From the IMG/VR virus record IMGVR_UViG_3300031566_000176, positions 1 to 36,829 of that record: a stretch of 36,829 nt of DNA; one strand, given 5' to 3'. The notes beneath the pieces are model-generated. The model did no database searches, was not told the origin of the DNA, and saw nothing but the letters and a program-made list of their open reading frames with translations. Both the position numbers and the translations under genes were made by a program. Below, piece after piece: positions 1 to 5,583 of the stretch. The stretch comes from a virus. The stretch's first letter is position 1; each line of letters begins with the position of its first letter.

Positions 1-140
1 ACGGCGGGCAGTTTATAGAAGGTGTGCATATCTGGCTTAAAGATGGACGCTGGAAAGACCCGCCTGCTAATGTGAGCGCTAAACCCCACGCAATTGGTTA
101 CAAGATAGATAGGTCAAAGGTCATAGTTACATCCAAATAA
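1..140 (+). CDS. Replication initiator protein, C-terminal end (continues from the right edge of the window)
   Basis: This open frame has no start in the window. It reads from base 3 to a TAA at 138..140 and gives 45 residues with the segment FIEGVHIWLKDGRWKDPP, which resembles the C-terminal tail of phage replication-initiator proteins (typically a 'phpsTWLnxxRW' type motif). The gene at 36142..36829 ends one base into a codon (A) and this piece supplies the two missing bases (AC), giving Asn and an unbroken frame. I therefore read it as the end of that gene in a circular genome. The helicase-loader gene follows 9 bp later, the usual initiator-loader order in phage replication modules. Confidence 0.8.
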   Translation, partial: GGQFIEGVHIWLKDGRWKDPPANVSAKPHAIGYKIDRSKVIVTSK

Positions 141-149
141 GGATAGATT

Positions 150-800
150 ATGAGTTATACGACTACTAAAAGCGGCATCCTCAAGCGTATGGGAGTGCCT
201 TCCGTCTATCAGGATTGCACATTTGATAATTTCGAGGGAGACCCCGAAAAACTATTCATACGGGATAGCATTCGATCTATTGCCGATGTAAACGGAAGTG
301 TTTATCTGCACGGCGAAACTACTGGTGCCGGTAAGACCCATCTTGCGATTGCTGCCCTTGCCCGCTCGTGGTGGAATGTGGCTAAGTCTTGTATTGAGGT
401 CGATGCCACCAACGACTCAATAACACTCTCGGGCTACTTTTCAAGTCCCTATTTATTTCGATATTATAACGTTCGGCGCTTGGGACTGGAGTTAGAGATG
501 GCCGGAATTGAGTTGATAGCCCAAATTGATAACCTCTTCATAGATGATGACGAGATGGTTATGTGCCTGTTATTAGATGAATTAGGGCGCGAACCTAACC
601 GATGTATCGAACGAATCGAGTGTGTATTGGATGAAATTTACGCAAGGCAGACCCAGATTATCATTACATCGAACCTGACAATGGACGGGCTTGAATCCAG
701 ATATGACGCTGCTATCATTCGCCGCCTCGATCAGACCGGCACTTTCATCAACGTCAACTGGCCTGCATACGATTTGGGGATTAAAAATGGAACAGCTTAA
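150..800 (+). CDS. DnaC-like AAA+ ATPase, probable helicase loader
   Basis: The 216-aa protein has a P-loop at residues 55-64 (GETTGAGKTH, DnaC/IstB style), a Walker B at 140-146 (LLLDELG), a sensor-1 TSNL at 173-176 and an arginine pair at 191-192 where the arginine finger sits in DnaC-type ATPases. Length and motif spacing fit phage helicase loaders, which deliver the host or phage replicative helicase to an initiator-DNA complex. The ATG at 150 follows a purine-rich AAGGA. The gene directly follows the replication initiator, the classic lambda O/P-like or DnaD/DnaC-like pairing. No phage helicase gene was recognised, so a host helicase is the likely partner (inference). IstB-type transposition helper is the main alternative but has no transposase nearby. 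Confidence 0.85.
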   Translation: MSYTTTKSGILKRMGVPSVYQDCTFDNFEGDPEKLFIRDSIRSIADVNGSVYLHGETTGAGKTHLAIAALARSWWNVAKSCIEVDATNDSITLSGYFSSPYLFRYYNVRRLGLELEMAGIELIAQIDNLFIDDDEMVMCLLLDELGREPNRCIERIECVLDEIYARQTQIIITSNLTMDGLESRYDAAIIRRLDQTGTFINVNWPAYDLGIKNGTA

Positions 801-1398
801 CGAGATTGTAAGGTTCGATTTCAGCTCCCAGACAAGAGCTGCGGTCGAATGGGCGAAAACCCTGCCGTCTATGTATGTGGGGGAATATACGCCCATCCCT
901 GAAAGCGTCCGGTTGAGTGGGCTATTCAACCGGTCGATTGCAGCCGTCGAGGGAATGACGCGAGGTTGTGCCGTCTGTTTCGCCTTACTATTACTGGCAG
1001 GCTGCGGGGATAAATCCGTCAACCCGCAGATTGATAGGTTGAGGGCGCCCTCCAATCTGATCGCCGAATGGCGGGCGTTGACTTCACCCCCCCGCCCTCC
1101 ATCAGGATACATTGATTTGAGATGGCGGGATAATTCTGACCACGAATGGGGGTTCGTCATCGAGCAAAGCACGGTATCGAATACGTGGGGATTCATCGAC
1201 TGGAGAGTGCCGGAATGGGGAGAGATTACAAACTGTCCAGATATCGAACATTGGATCACGCCCATAATAATTCCACTAAAAGGCGACACTATTGTCTTTT
1301 TCTACAGGATTAGGGCTTTTACAGTTGATTGCAATAGGGGGCTATACGAGAAGGAGTTTTCAGATTACTCAAACGAGGCGTCGGTCTATGTCGAATAG
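787..1398 (+). CDS. Lipoprotein-like protein with a fibronectin type III domain
   Basis: Read from ATG 787 (GGGGA 6 nt upstream, overlapping the ATPase gene by 14 bp) this is 203 aa. Residues 57-75 form a lipoprotein-type signal: Met-Thr-Arg, a hydrophobic run, then LLAGC with the candidate lipidated Cys at 73. Residues about 85-203 resemble one fibronectin type III module: APSNL at the start, DLRWRDNSDHEWGF in the middle, then YRIRAF and DYSNEAS near the end. A second possible start is the in-frame ATG at 955, which would put the signal at the N-terminus, but its GAGGGA lies almost against the ATG. The first 56 residues then remain unexplained, perhaps a fused small gene. It is an odd passenger in a replication module. 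Phage lipoproteins are often superinfection-exclusion factors (established for Ltp and Llp); that role here is a guess. Confidence 0.65.
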   Translation: MEQLNEIVRFDFSSQTRAAVEWAKTLPSMYVGEYTPIPESVRLSGLFNRSIAAVEGMTRGCAVCFALLLLAGCGDKSVNPQIDRLRAPSNLIAEWRALTSPPRPPSGYIDLRWRDNSDHEWGFVIEQSTVSNTWGFIDWRVPEWGEITNCPDIEHWITPIIIPLKGDTIVFFYRIRAFTVDCNRGLYEKEFSDYSNEASVYVE

Positions 1399-1442
1399 AA
1401 AGGGGGCGACGATCCGCGACCGCATTAAGGAGCTGCCTTGAG
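1389..1442 (+). pseudogene. 17-codon frame resembling the N-terminus of phage ParB/methylase genes
   Basis: An ATG overlapping the end of the preceding gene begins MSNRKGATIRDRIKELP and then stops at TGA. The string RDRIKEL recalls the N-terminus of phage ParB-like nuclease or methylase proteins, where RDRIKELRRV is followed by a longer domain. I see no continuation in any frame before the convergent gene at 1512, so it may be a stub left after deletion. It could also be a coincidental short frame. Confidence 0.25.
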
Positions 1443-1493
1443 AAAGGATTTTGCGCTTTATGTGCTCGTCTTTACGAATGGTCATCCTCTCCC

Positions 1494-1506
1494 TAAATGA
1501 AAAACC
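1494..1506. repeat. 13-bp direct repeat, left copy, flanking the leftward operon
   Basis: TAAATGAAAAACC occurs here, just beyond the stop codon of the last leftward gene, and again at 3352..3364 in the leader of the same operon. The two copies enclose the operon exactly, which suggests cassette boundaries or a repeated leader/terminator element. Confidence 0.6.
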
Positions 1507-1511
1507 GATCT

Positions 1512-1649
1512 TTATGAGTGCTGGAAGATCAGCTCCCGGATGCGGTCTGGCCCGGCCAGTAGAACAATCCAGTCCGGCAGCTCATCTTCATCCTCTATCT
1601 CGAGCTCTTCAAGCTCCACGAGCGAGATAACCTCCGGTTTGGATTCCAT
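1512..1649 (-). CDS. Small acidic protein of unknown function
   Basis: The 45-aa product is strongly acidic in its first half (ELEELEIEDEDELPDW) and ends in a more basic, hydrophobic tail. I chose ATG 1649 because GAGGT lies 5 nt upstream and the gene then starts 7 bp after the stop of its upstream neighbour, whereas a longer reading would overlap that gene completely. It is the last gene of the leftward operon. Small acidic early phage proteins often bind host proteins or mimic DNA, but nothing here shows that. Confidence 0.55.
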   Translation of the reverse strand: MESKPEVISLVELEELEIEDEDELPDWIVLLAGPDRIRELIFQHS

Positions 1650-1656
1650 CTCAACC

Positions 1657-1848
1657 TCAAATATGGCGGTGGGTGTGTGTTTCGAGTTTTTCGCATTCCA
1701 CCAATAGATGGAGAATCTCGAGTTGCTCGGTCCATCTAATCTCAGCTTTGAAAGCCTCTTCAAGTGAAAAGCGTTCCCCTTGCGCAACCTCACGGGTTAG
1801 TTTGATTCGATCCTCTAACCGTAGTTTGAAGTTATCAAGCGAGTTCAT
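1657..1848 (-). CDS. Small hypothetical protein
   Basis: The 63-aa protein starts at ATG 1848 behind a strong AGGAGG. It is charged and probably helical (LEDRIKLTREVAQGERFSLEEAF), with a His/Thr-rich tail. No family recognised. It is translated from the same leftward message as its neighbours, with the next gene beginning 7 bp after its stop. Confidence 0.65.
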   Translation of the reverse strand: MNSLDNFKLRLEDRIKLTREVAQGERFSLEEAFKAEIRWTEQLEILHLLVECEKLETHTHRHI

Positions 1849-1873
1849 CTTTCCTCCTGCCCTTCCGGGCGGT

Positions 1874-2101
1874 TTAGGTTATCTTACAGGCTTTGATAAA
1901 CACCTTCCTCAGCTCTTGGCGGCTGTATCTCATAGTAGCTTCATCACCAGCAGACCGCCGGATTATTGAGAGTGGCGGGTAATTCGGATCGCCTGTCTCC
2001 CAGAGAACTTGGCAAATACCGTCGTTCTTAGGTTTCCATTCGATGCTGGCCTTCCCGTCTATATTTTCGGCGGGGAACTTGATCTTAATCGGTTTAAGCA
2101 T
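1874..2101 (-). CDS. Small hypothetical protein
   Basis: The 75-aa protein starts at ATG 2101 with AGGAGA 5 nt upstream, and that ATG lies inside the last codons of the preceding gene (8-bp overlap), indicating translational coupling. The composition is mixed and basic (FPAENIDGKASIEWKPKNDG, then a helical, basic C-terminus). I do not recognise a family. Confidence 0.65.
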   Translation of the reverse strand: MLKPIKIKFPAENIDGKASIEWKPKNDGICQVLWETGDPNYPPLSIIRRSAGDEATMRYSRQELRKVFIKACKIT

Positions 2102-2306
2102 TATTCTCTCCTGCCCTTTCGACCGAAAGCTCAACCTCCCACTCAACCTTTGGGTCGTCGTGTTCGCCTTCGTTTCCCTTAGCCCAATCGCTGGCGGCGT
2201 CATAAATGGCATCCGTCAGGGAGCAAAGGTCGTCTTCTGCTTCTTTCATTGCGGATTTCGCCCCGCGTCCGGTTGCCTTGAAGGATATTGCATACTTAAC
2301 TGTCAT
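2094..2306 (-). CDS. Small hypothetical protein
   Basis: The 70-aa protein starts at ATG 2306 behind AAGGAG. It begins with a short beta-like segment (MTVKYAISFKATG), then a helix rich in Ala, Asp and Glu, and ends acidic. It overlaps the next gene by 8 bp. The layout resembles small phage early proteins of unknown function. Confidence 0.65.
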   Translation of the reverse strand: MTVKYAISFKATGRGAKSAMKEAEDDLCSLTDAIYDAASDWAKGNEGEHDDPKVEWEVELSVERAGENNA

Positions 2307-2341
2307 CCCTTAATTCTCCTTATGGTTTCAGTTAGCCCGCG

Positions 2342-2527
2342 TTAATCCTTCCAATTTAGAATTGAGCCCTCAATACGTGCGATTAAAGAACGCGCATCCT
2401 CACGTGCCGCAATCTCATCGGCAAGACTTTCGGGATCCAATAATCGTCCCAGAAGTTCGATGCCTTCCGGCGCGGCAGCTATAGTTTTGGCGTTTGCCGC
2501 GAGTTCAGTCTCTGGAATTAACGGATT
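2342..2527 (-). pseudogene. Open frame without a start, in frame with the stop of the upstream gene
   Basis: Immediately after the TAA of the 2528..2821 gene, and in the same frame, 61 sense codons run to a TAA at 2342. The segment ELAANAKTIAAAPEGIELL matches the style of a small phage protein family in which 'NAxLIAAAPELLEAL' is typical; the phage gene at 34643..34936 carries a similar ETATAIAALPKLYDLALE. No ATG, GTG or TTG with an SD precedes the conserved part. It is either a decayed gene, the downstream half of a gene split by one nonsense codon, or a readthrough extension. Confidence 0.45.
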
Positions 2528-2821
2528 TTAGACGCTGTCGTCCAGGTTTGGGGCATTAAACGCCACGAGCGAGAACTTATCGATCCATTCGCTTAACAGC
2601 CAGAATCGACGTCCCGGCCCCGGGTTGAACGCGCTTAATGGGATCATTTTTCCGATCCTGCTATCGCCGTCAAACCGTTTCCCATCGTATTTAACGTCGA
2701 TAGATTCGGGAGTATACCGCCCAGCAGGATGCCGGGCGGTAATTGTTCCACGGCTGCTCATATTCGCCCGATCTCCAGTATAGTATATCCGCGTGCCTGG
2801 TATTAAATCTTCTGTTTTCAT
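2528..2821 (-). CDS. Hypothetical protein, 97 aa
   Basis: The ATG at 2821 directly follows the TAA of the upstream gene (TAAATG) with no good SD of its own, so it is probably translated by reinitiation. The N-terminal part (DLIPGTRIYYTGDRANMSSRGTI) looks like a small beta-barrel with a conserved GDRAN turn, seen in some phage hypothetical proteins. The single TAA at its end is followed in frame by another 61 sense codons (see 2342..2527). Confidence 0.6.
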   Translation of the reverse strand: MKTEDLIPGTRIYYTGDRANMSSRGTITARHPAGRYTPESIDVKYDGKRFDGDSRIGKMIPLSAFNPGPGRRFWLLSEWIDKFSLVAFNAPNLDDSV

Positions 2822-3013
2822 TTAACACCACATACGGATAAACATCTCACCATCGTTTTCAGCCGATACCTGCCGATAACTGATGAGCTGACCAGTGGAG
2901 GCGAAAGAGTTCGCCTCTTCTTCGGTCTCGCATAATTGGGTTTGTGTTTCACCCGCTTCAGCAAGACCCCCTTCGACTGCCCAATTAGGGGCAGCGATTA
3001 TAACTCGTATCAT
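2822..3013 (-). CDS. Small hypothetical protein, 63 aa
   Basis: ATG 3013 has a perfect AGGAGG 6 nt upstream, within the string CTATTTAGGAGG that also precedes the SWIM gene, so two adjacent genes share a duplicated ribosome-binding region. The protein starts MIRVIIAAPNWAVEGG and ends in VSAENDGEMFIRMWC. No motif recognised. Confidence 0.65.
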   Translation of the reverse strand: MIRVIIAAPNWAVEGGLAEAGETQTQLCETEEEANSFASTGQLISYRQVSAENDGEMFIRMWC

Positions 3014-3044
3014 TGTGACCCTCCTAAATAGAAAGCCTCGCCAG

Positions 3045-3269
3045 TTATTTGGCGATGGTGCGTCGTCCCTCTGCCTGTGCATCCATAGCGTGACCGAGGG
3101 CCACCAGATGTTTGCACGTGCCCCGATTTCTGAATCCCAAACAATTGCATCGGCTCCCGAAATACAGAGAGCCCATTTCATCGAGGTATTGAAATTCCTC
3201 AACACGGTAAAATTTACCACCAGTAGATGAGGGAACCTCGATTGATCGTAAAAGTGTCTTCGCTCGCAT
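3045..3269 (-). CDS. SWIM-type zinc-finger protein
   Basis: The 74-aa protein carries a CxC-x(8)-CxH pattern (Cys41, Cys43, Cys52, His54; CNCLGFRNRGTCKHL), the signature of the SWIM zinc finger, a DNA- or protein-binding module. Before it lies a beta-hairpin-like region (GGKFYRVEEF) as in other minimal SWIM proteins. The start at 3269 has AGGAGG 6 nt upstream; a longer reading from 3311 would begin inside the leader hairpin and is rejected. It is the first gene of the leftward operon. Confidence 0.8.
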   Translation of the reverse strand: MRAKTLLRSIEVPSSTGGKFYRVEEFQYLDEMGSLYFGSRCNCLGFRNRGTCKHLVALGHAMDAQAEGRRTIAK

Positions 3270-3287
3270 TGTAAACCTCCTAAATAG

Positions 3288-3343
3288 AACCCCCACCAGA
3301 TGGTGAAGCACAAGACCGAGGTCAAGTTCATCCGGTGGGGGTT
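3288..3343 (-). promoter_or_regulatory. 10-bp stem in the leader of the leftward operon
   Basis: AACCCCCACC (3288..3297) and GGTGGGGGTT (3334..3343) are perfect inverted repeats around a 36-nt loop, transcribed leftward just before the SWIM gene. The loop contains ACCTC (3318..3322 on the complementary strand), which can pair with GAGGT of the SD (3275..3279). That would be the same loop-to-SD pseudoknot idea seen in other leaders here, but with only 5 bp. Confidence 0.5.
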
Positions 3344-3351
3344 ACAGCCTA

Positions 3352-3364
3352 TAAATGAAAAACC
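3352..3364. repeat. 13-bp direct repeat, right copy
   Basis: This is an exact copy of the repeat at 1494..1506. It lies in the transcribed leader of the leftward operon, between the promoter and the 10-bp stem. Confidence 0.6.
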
Positions 3365-3388
3365 CCGGTCTCTTACGCTTCAAATGCC

Positions 3389-3417
3389 AATCTAATATAT
3401 GTTTGAGCAAAAGTCAA
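3389..3417 (-). promoter_or_regulatory. Leftward sigma-70 promoter for the small-gene operon
   Basis: Read on the minus strand, TTGACT (3412..3417) is separated by 17 bp from TAGATT (3389..3394). It lies 120 bp upstream of the SWIM gene and back to back with the rightward promoter at 3431. Confidence 0.5.
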
Positions 3418-3430
3418 GCTATTGAACCCC

Positions 3431-3459
3431 TTGACATCGAGGTCTCCCCCTATTATATT
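3431..3459 (+). promoter_or_regulatory. Rightward sigma-70 promoter of the shared family
   Basis: TTGACA, 17 bp, TATATT. The first 12 bases (TTGACATCGAGG) are identical to those of the promoter at 36013 before the replication initiator. It drives the AlpA-like gene and possibly the whole late region. Confidence 0.8.
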
Positions 3460-3470
3460 GATGTATGTTC

Positions 3471-3579
3471 ATATATTCATATTCACCTGAATATATCTAA
3501 ATAACGCCCAGATTCCTAAAGGGGGGACTATAGGGGGGTGATAGTAATACCAATGGAGTTTAGGATAGTTAGAGTATGA
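3471..3579 (+). promoter_or_regulatory. Structured leader with a possible 8-codon upstream ORF
   Basis: The leader contains an 8-bp hairpin ATATATTC/GAATATAT (3471..3478, 3489..3496). It also has a 7-bp long-range pair TCCTAAA (3514..3520) with TTTAGGA (3559..3565), which contains the AGGA most likely used as SD for the gene at 3576. A tiny frame ATG 3553..3579 (MEFRIVRV) ends in TGA overlapping the ATG at 3576, so translation could be coupled. Confidence 0.45.
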
Positions 3580-3776
3580 GAACCAGAGTAAAGAGGCAGG
3601 ATATAGCCTACAGATGGATTGATCTCTCCAAGATATTCGGTGTTTCCACAAGAGCTCTCCAAGCAAGTCTCAAAAAAGGTCATTTCCCAGAGCCTGATTT
3701 CTATCGGGGAAGGACGCCATACTGGCGACGTATAACGATTCTACAACTGCAAAAGAAAAGGATAAGCGAAATGTAA
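3576..3776 (+). CDS. AlpA/excisionase-like helix-turn-helix protein
   Basis: The 66-aa basic protein has the layout of small MerR/AlpA-type winged-helix proteins: WIDLSKIFGVSTRALQASLK as the helix-turn-helix at about residues 14-33, then a Pro/Asp/Tyr/Arg wing (PEPDFYRGRTPYWRR) and a short terminal helix. Such proteins are DNA-binding regulators or excisionases. With no integrase in the genome, a regulatory role, or a small-terminase-like DNA-recognition role next to the terminase genes, is more likely than excision. It has its own promoter and structured leader and lies 86 bp before the terminase small subunit. Confidence 0.65.
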   Translation: MRTRVKRQDIAYRWIDLSKIFGVSTRALQASLKKGHFPEPDFYRGRTPYWRRITILQLQKKRISEM

Positions 3777-3803
3777 ACTGGCGTAAACTGCTACATTGGC
3801 AGC

Positions 3804-3832
3804 TTGACACTGCCATAATGGCATACCTAAAT
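3804..3832 (+). promoter_or_regulatory. Possible promoter before the terminase genes
   Basis: TTGACA (3804..3809) is followed after 17-18 bp by CTAAAT/TAAATT, a weaker -10 than at the other sites. The region is palindrome-rich: GGCAG/CTGCC around the -35 and TGCCATaATGGCA at about 3811..3823. These could be an operator for a DNA-binding protein such as the one encoded at 3576 (inference). Confidence 0.4.
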
Positions 3833-3833
3833 T

Positions 3834-3862
3834 ACCCTCGTTGTAATTGACGAGGGTTTTCT
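3834..3862 (+). terminator. Hairpin plus T-tract that also contains the SD of the terminase gene
   Basis: ACCCTCGT (3834..3841) and ACGAGGGT (3850..3857) form a perfect 8-bp stem with an 8-nt loop, followed by TTTTCTTT. This has the form of an intrinsic terminator. Yet the GAGGG in the 3' arm is the only SD in front of the TTG start at 3863, 6 nt away. It could act as terminator/attenuator, as SD occlusion, or both. Confidence 0.6.
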
Positions 3863-4333
3863 TTGCTCAAACCTGAAGCTATCACCGCGCTGGAACTGAG
3901 GCGCTCGGGCGCCGATCTGAGGCATATTGCTATACAACTGAAGACTACGCCTCATAAAGCAAGCCGGCTTATCCAGTCTGCCCTTGAGGTTCTCTACTCC
4001 CCCCGGGAGCAATCAATTGATGATATGCGGGGTCTGGAGACCGCCCGGCTGGATATGTATCTGCTGCGGATGTCGAATGCAATTCTTGCCGGTGATACCA
4101 ATGCAATTCAAACGGCGGTCAGGATCAGCGAGCGGCTCGCCAAAATCTGGGGTCTTGACTCCCCCTCCAAAATCTCACCCGTCGAACCTGACGGGGTAAC
4201 CCCATACAGACAAGTTTCAGGACTATCCGAGGACGAGCTAATGACGCGCATCATCCAGGTGCTGTCGCGTGGGAATGGTAAAGCGAAGGAGTTGCTACTT
4301 GCCGCTGTCGCAAAAGAACTTGCTGGAGCTTGA
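3863..4333 (+). CDS. Terminase small subunit (putative)
   Basis: The 156-aa protein begins with a helix-turn-helix-like segment (ALELRRSGADLRHIAIQLKTTPHKASRLIQSAL) and continues with long helices ending ERLAKIWGLDSPSKI. This is the usual layout of small terminase subunits, which recognise the packaging site and feed DNA to the large subunit. The large subunit gene follows and overlaps it. No ATG fits: the start is TTG 3863 with GAGGG 6 nt upstream, inside a hairpin. Identification rests on layout and position rather than on a decisive motif. Confidence 0.7.
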   Translation: MLKPEAITALELRRSGADLRHIAIQLKTTPHKASRLIQSALEVLYSPREQSIDDMRGLETARLDMYLLRMSNAILAGDTNAIQTAVRISERLAKIWGLDSPSKISPVEPDGVTPYRQVSGLSEDELMTRIIQVLSRGNGKAKELLLAAVAKELAGA

Positions 4334-5570
4334 CGCTCTTGTGTCCGAGGCATCCCGCCTCTGGGCATTTCAGGCCAGGCCTGAGCAACTACCGCCGCCG
4401 GGCGACTGGACCGACTGGCTCGTTATGGGCGGCAGGGGAGGCGGCAAGACCCGGACAGGGGGGGAATGGATTCGGAGTTGCATAGAGAGTGGAATATATC
4501 GCCGGGTCGCCTGTATAGCACCGACGACTGGCGATGTGCGGGGGGTGATGGTAGAGGGGCCGAGCGGGTTGATGTCGCTCCGGTGGCGTCCGCAGTTCCG
4601 CCCCGACTATCAGCCGAGCCGCCGCCGGATAGTATGCGCGAATGGCGCGATTATTGAGCTTTACAGCGCGGACGAGCCGAGACGTCTTGAGGGGCCACAA
4701 TGGGAGGCGGCTTGGGCAGACGAGATCAGAAACTGGCGTTATGCCCAGCGGGCCTGGGATAGTCTGAGGTTCGGTCTGAGGCTCGGCAGCAAGGTTCGGA
4801 TGGTCATCACCAGCACGCCATCAGCCTCGTCGAAGATCATTCTCGATTTGCTGAAGCGCAGTAAGCAGGGGGGGGAGACCGCGGTAGTAACGCGGATGTC
4901 GACATACGACAACCTCGCGAATCTCGCGCCGGACTTCAGGGAAGTGATCCTGAGGCGCTATGAGGGCACACGGAAGGGCCGGCAGGAGCTCGGCGGGGAG
5001 ATGTTGGAGGACGTCGAGGGGGCATTGTGGACACGCAAACTGCTGGATGACACGCGAATTGATGAGGCACCAGTGGATATGGGCAGGATTGTGGTGGCGG
5101 TGGACCCGGCGGCGAGCGCCACGCAGGACAGCGACGAGACAGGGATCGTGGTCTATGGCAAGCGGGATGGAGATTGCTATTTCCTGGATGATCTGAGTGG
5201 CACGTATTCGCCCGACGGCTGGGGTTGCAAGGTAGTCGGGGCTTATCATAAGTGGGGTGCCGACTGTATAATCGGTGAGGCGAATAATGGCGGGGATATG
5301 GTCGAGCACGTAATCAGGACAGTTGATCCGTCGGTGAAATACAAGAAGGTCTGGGCTTCCCGCGGGAAGATCATCCGGGCGGAACCAGCTGCCGCGCTGA
5401 TGGAACAGGGGCGCGATCACCACGTCGGGGAGTTCGCCGAATGTGAGGATCAGCTTTGCACGTTCGATGGGACAGGTAAATCACCTGACCGGCTTGACGC
5501 GAAAGTTTGGGCCATCACCGAGCTGATGCTCGGGGAAATGAAGGCGCCATTATGGGGGGCGGCGCTATAA
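4299..5570 (+). CDS. terL: Terminase large subunit
   Basis: The protein (423 aa from TTG 4299) is the ATP-driven DNA-packaging motor and headful or end-cutting nuclease. Visible are the Walker A GGRGGGKT at about 44-51, a Walker B in the AAWADEI stretch, the coupling motif ITSTPS, and the start of the RNase H-like nuclease domain VAVDPAAS followed by acidic residues. The opening FQARPEQLPPPGDW is typical of large terminases of proteobacterial and gene-transfer-agent type. I prefer TTG 4299 because AAGGAG lies 7 nt upstream; GTG 4269 or ATG 4275 would increase overlap with the small subunit. It ends 13 bp before the portal gene. Confidence 0.92.
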   Translation: MPLSQKNLLELDALVSEASRLWAFQARPEQLPPPGDWTDWLVMGGRGGGKTRTGGEWIRSCIESGIYRRVACIAPTTGDVRGVMVEGPSGLMSLRWRPQFRPDYQPSRRRIVCANGAIIELYSADEPRRLEGPQWEAAWADEIRNWRYAQRAWDSLRFGLRLGSKVRMVITSTPSASSKIILDLLKRSKQGGETAVVTRMSTYDNLANLAPDFREVILRRYEGTRKGRQELGGEMLEDVEGALWTRKLLDDTRIDEAPVDMGRIVVAVDPAASATQDSDETGIVVYGKRDGDCYFLDDLSGTYSPDGWGCKVVGAYHKWGADCIIGEANNGGDMVEHVIRTVDPSVKYKKVWASRGKIIRAEPAAALMEQGRDHHVGEFAECEDQLCTFDGTGKSPDRLDAKVWAITELMLGEMKAPLWGAAL

Positions 5571-5583
5571 ATCGGAATCAATA

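Noticed and set aside
582-1289. Long minus-strand frame opposite the loader and lipoprotein genes
   Set aside because: No SD or recognisable motif, and the + strand genes explain the sequence fully.
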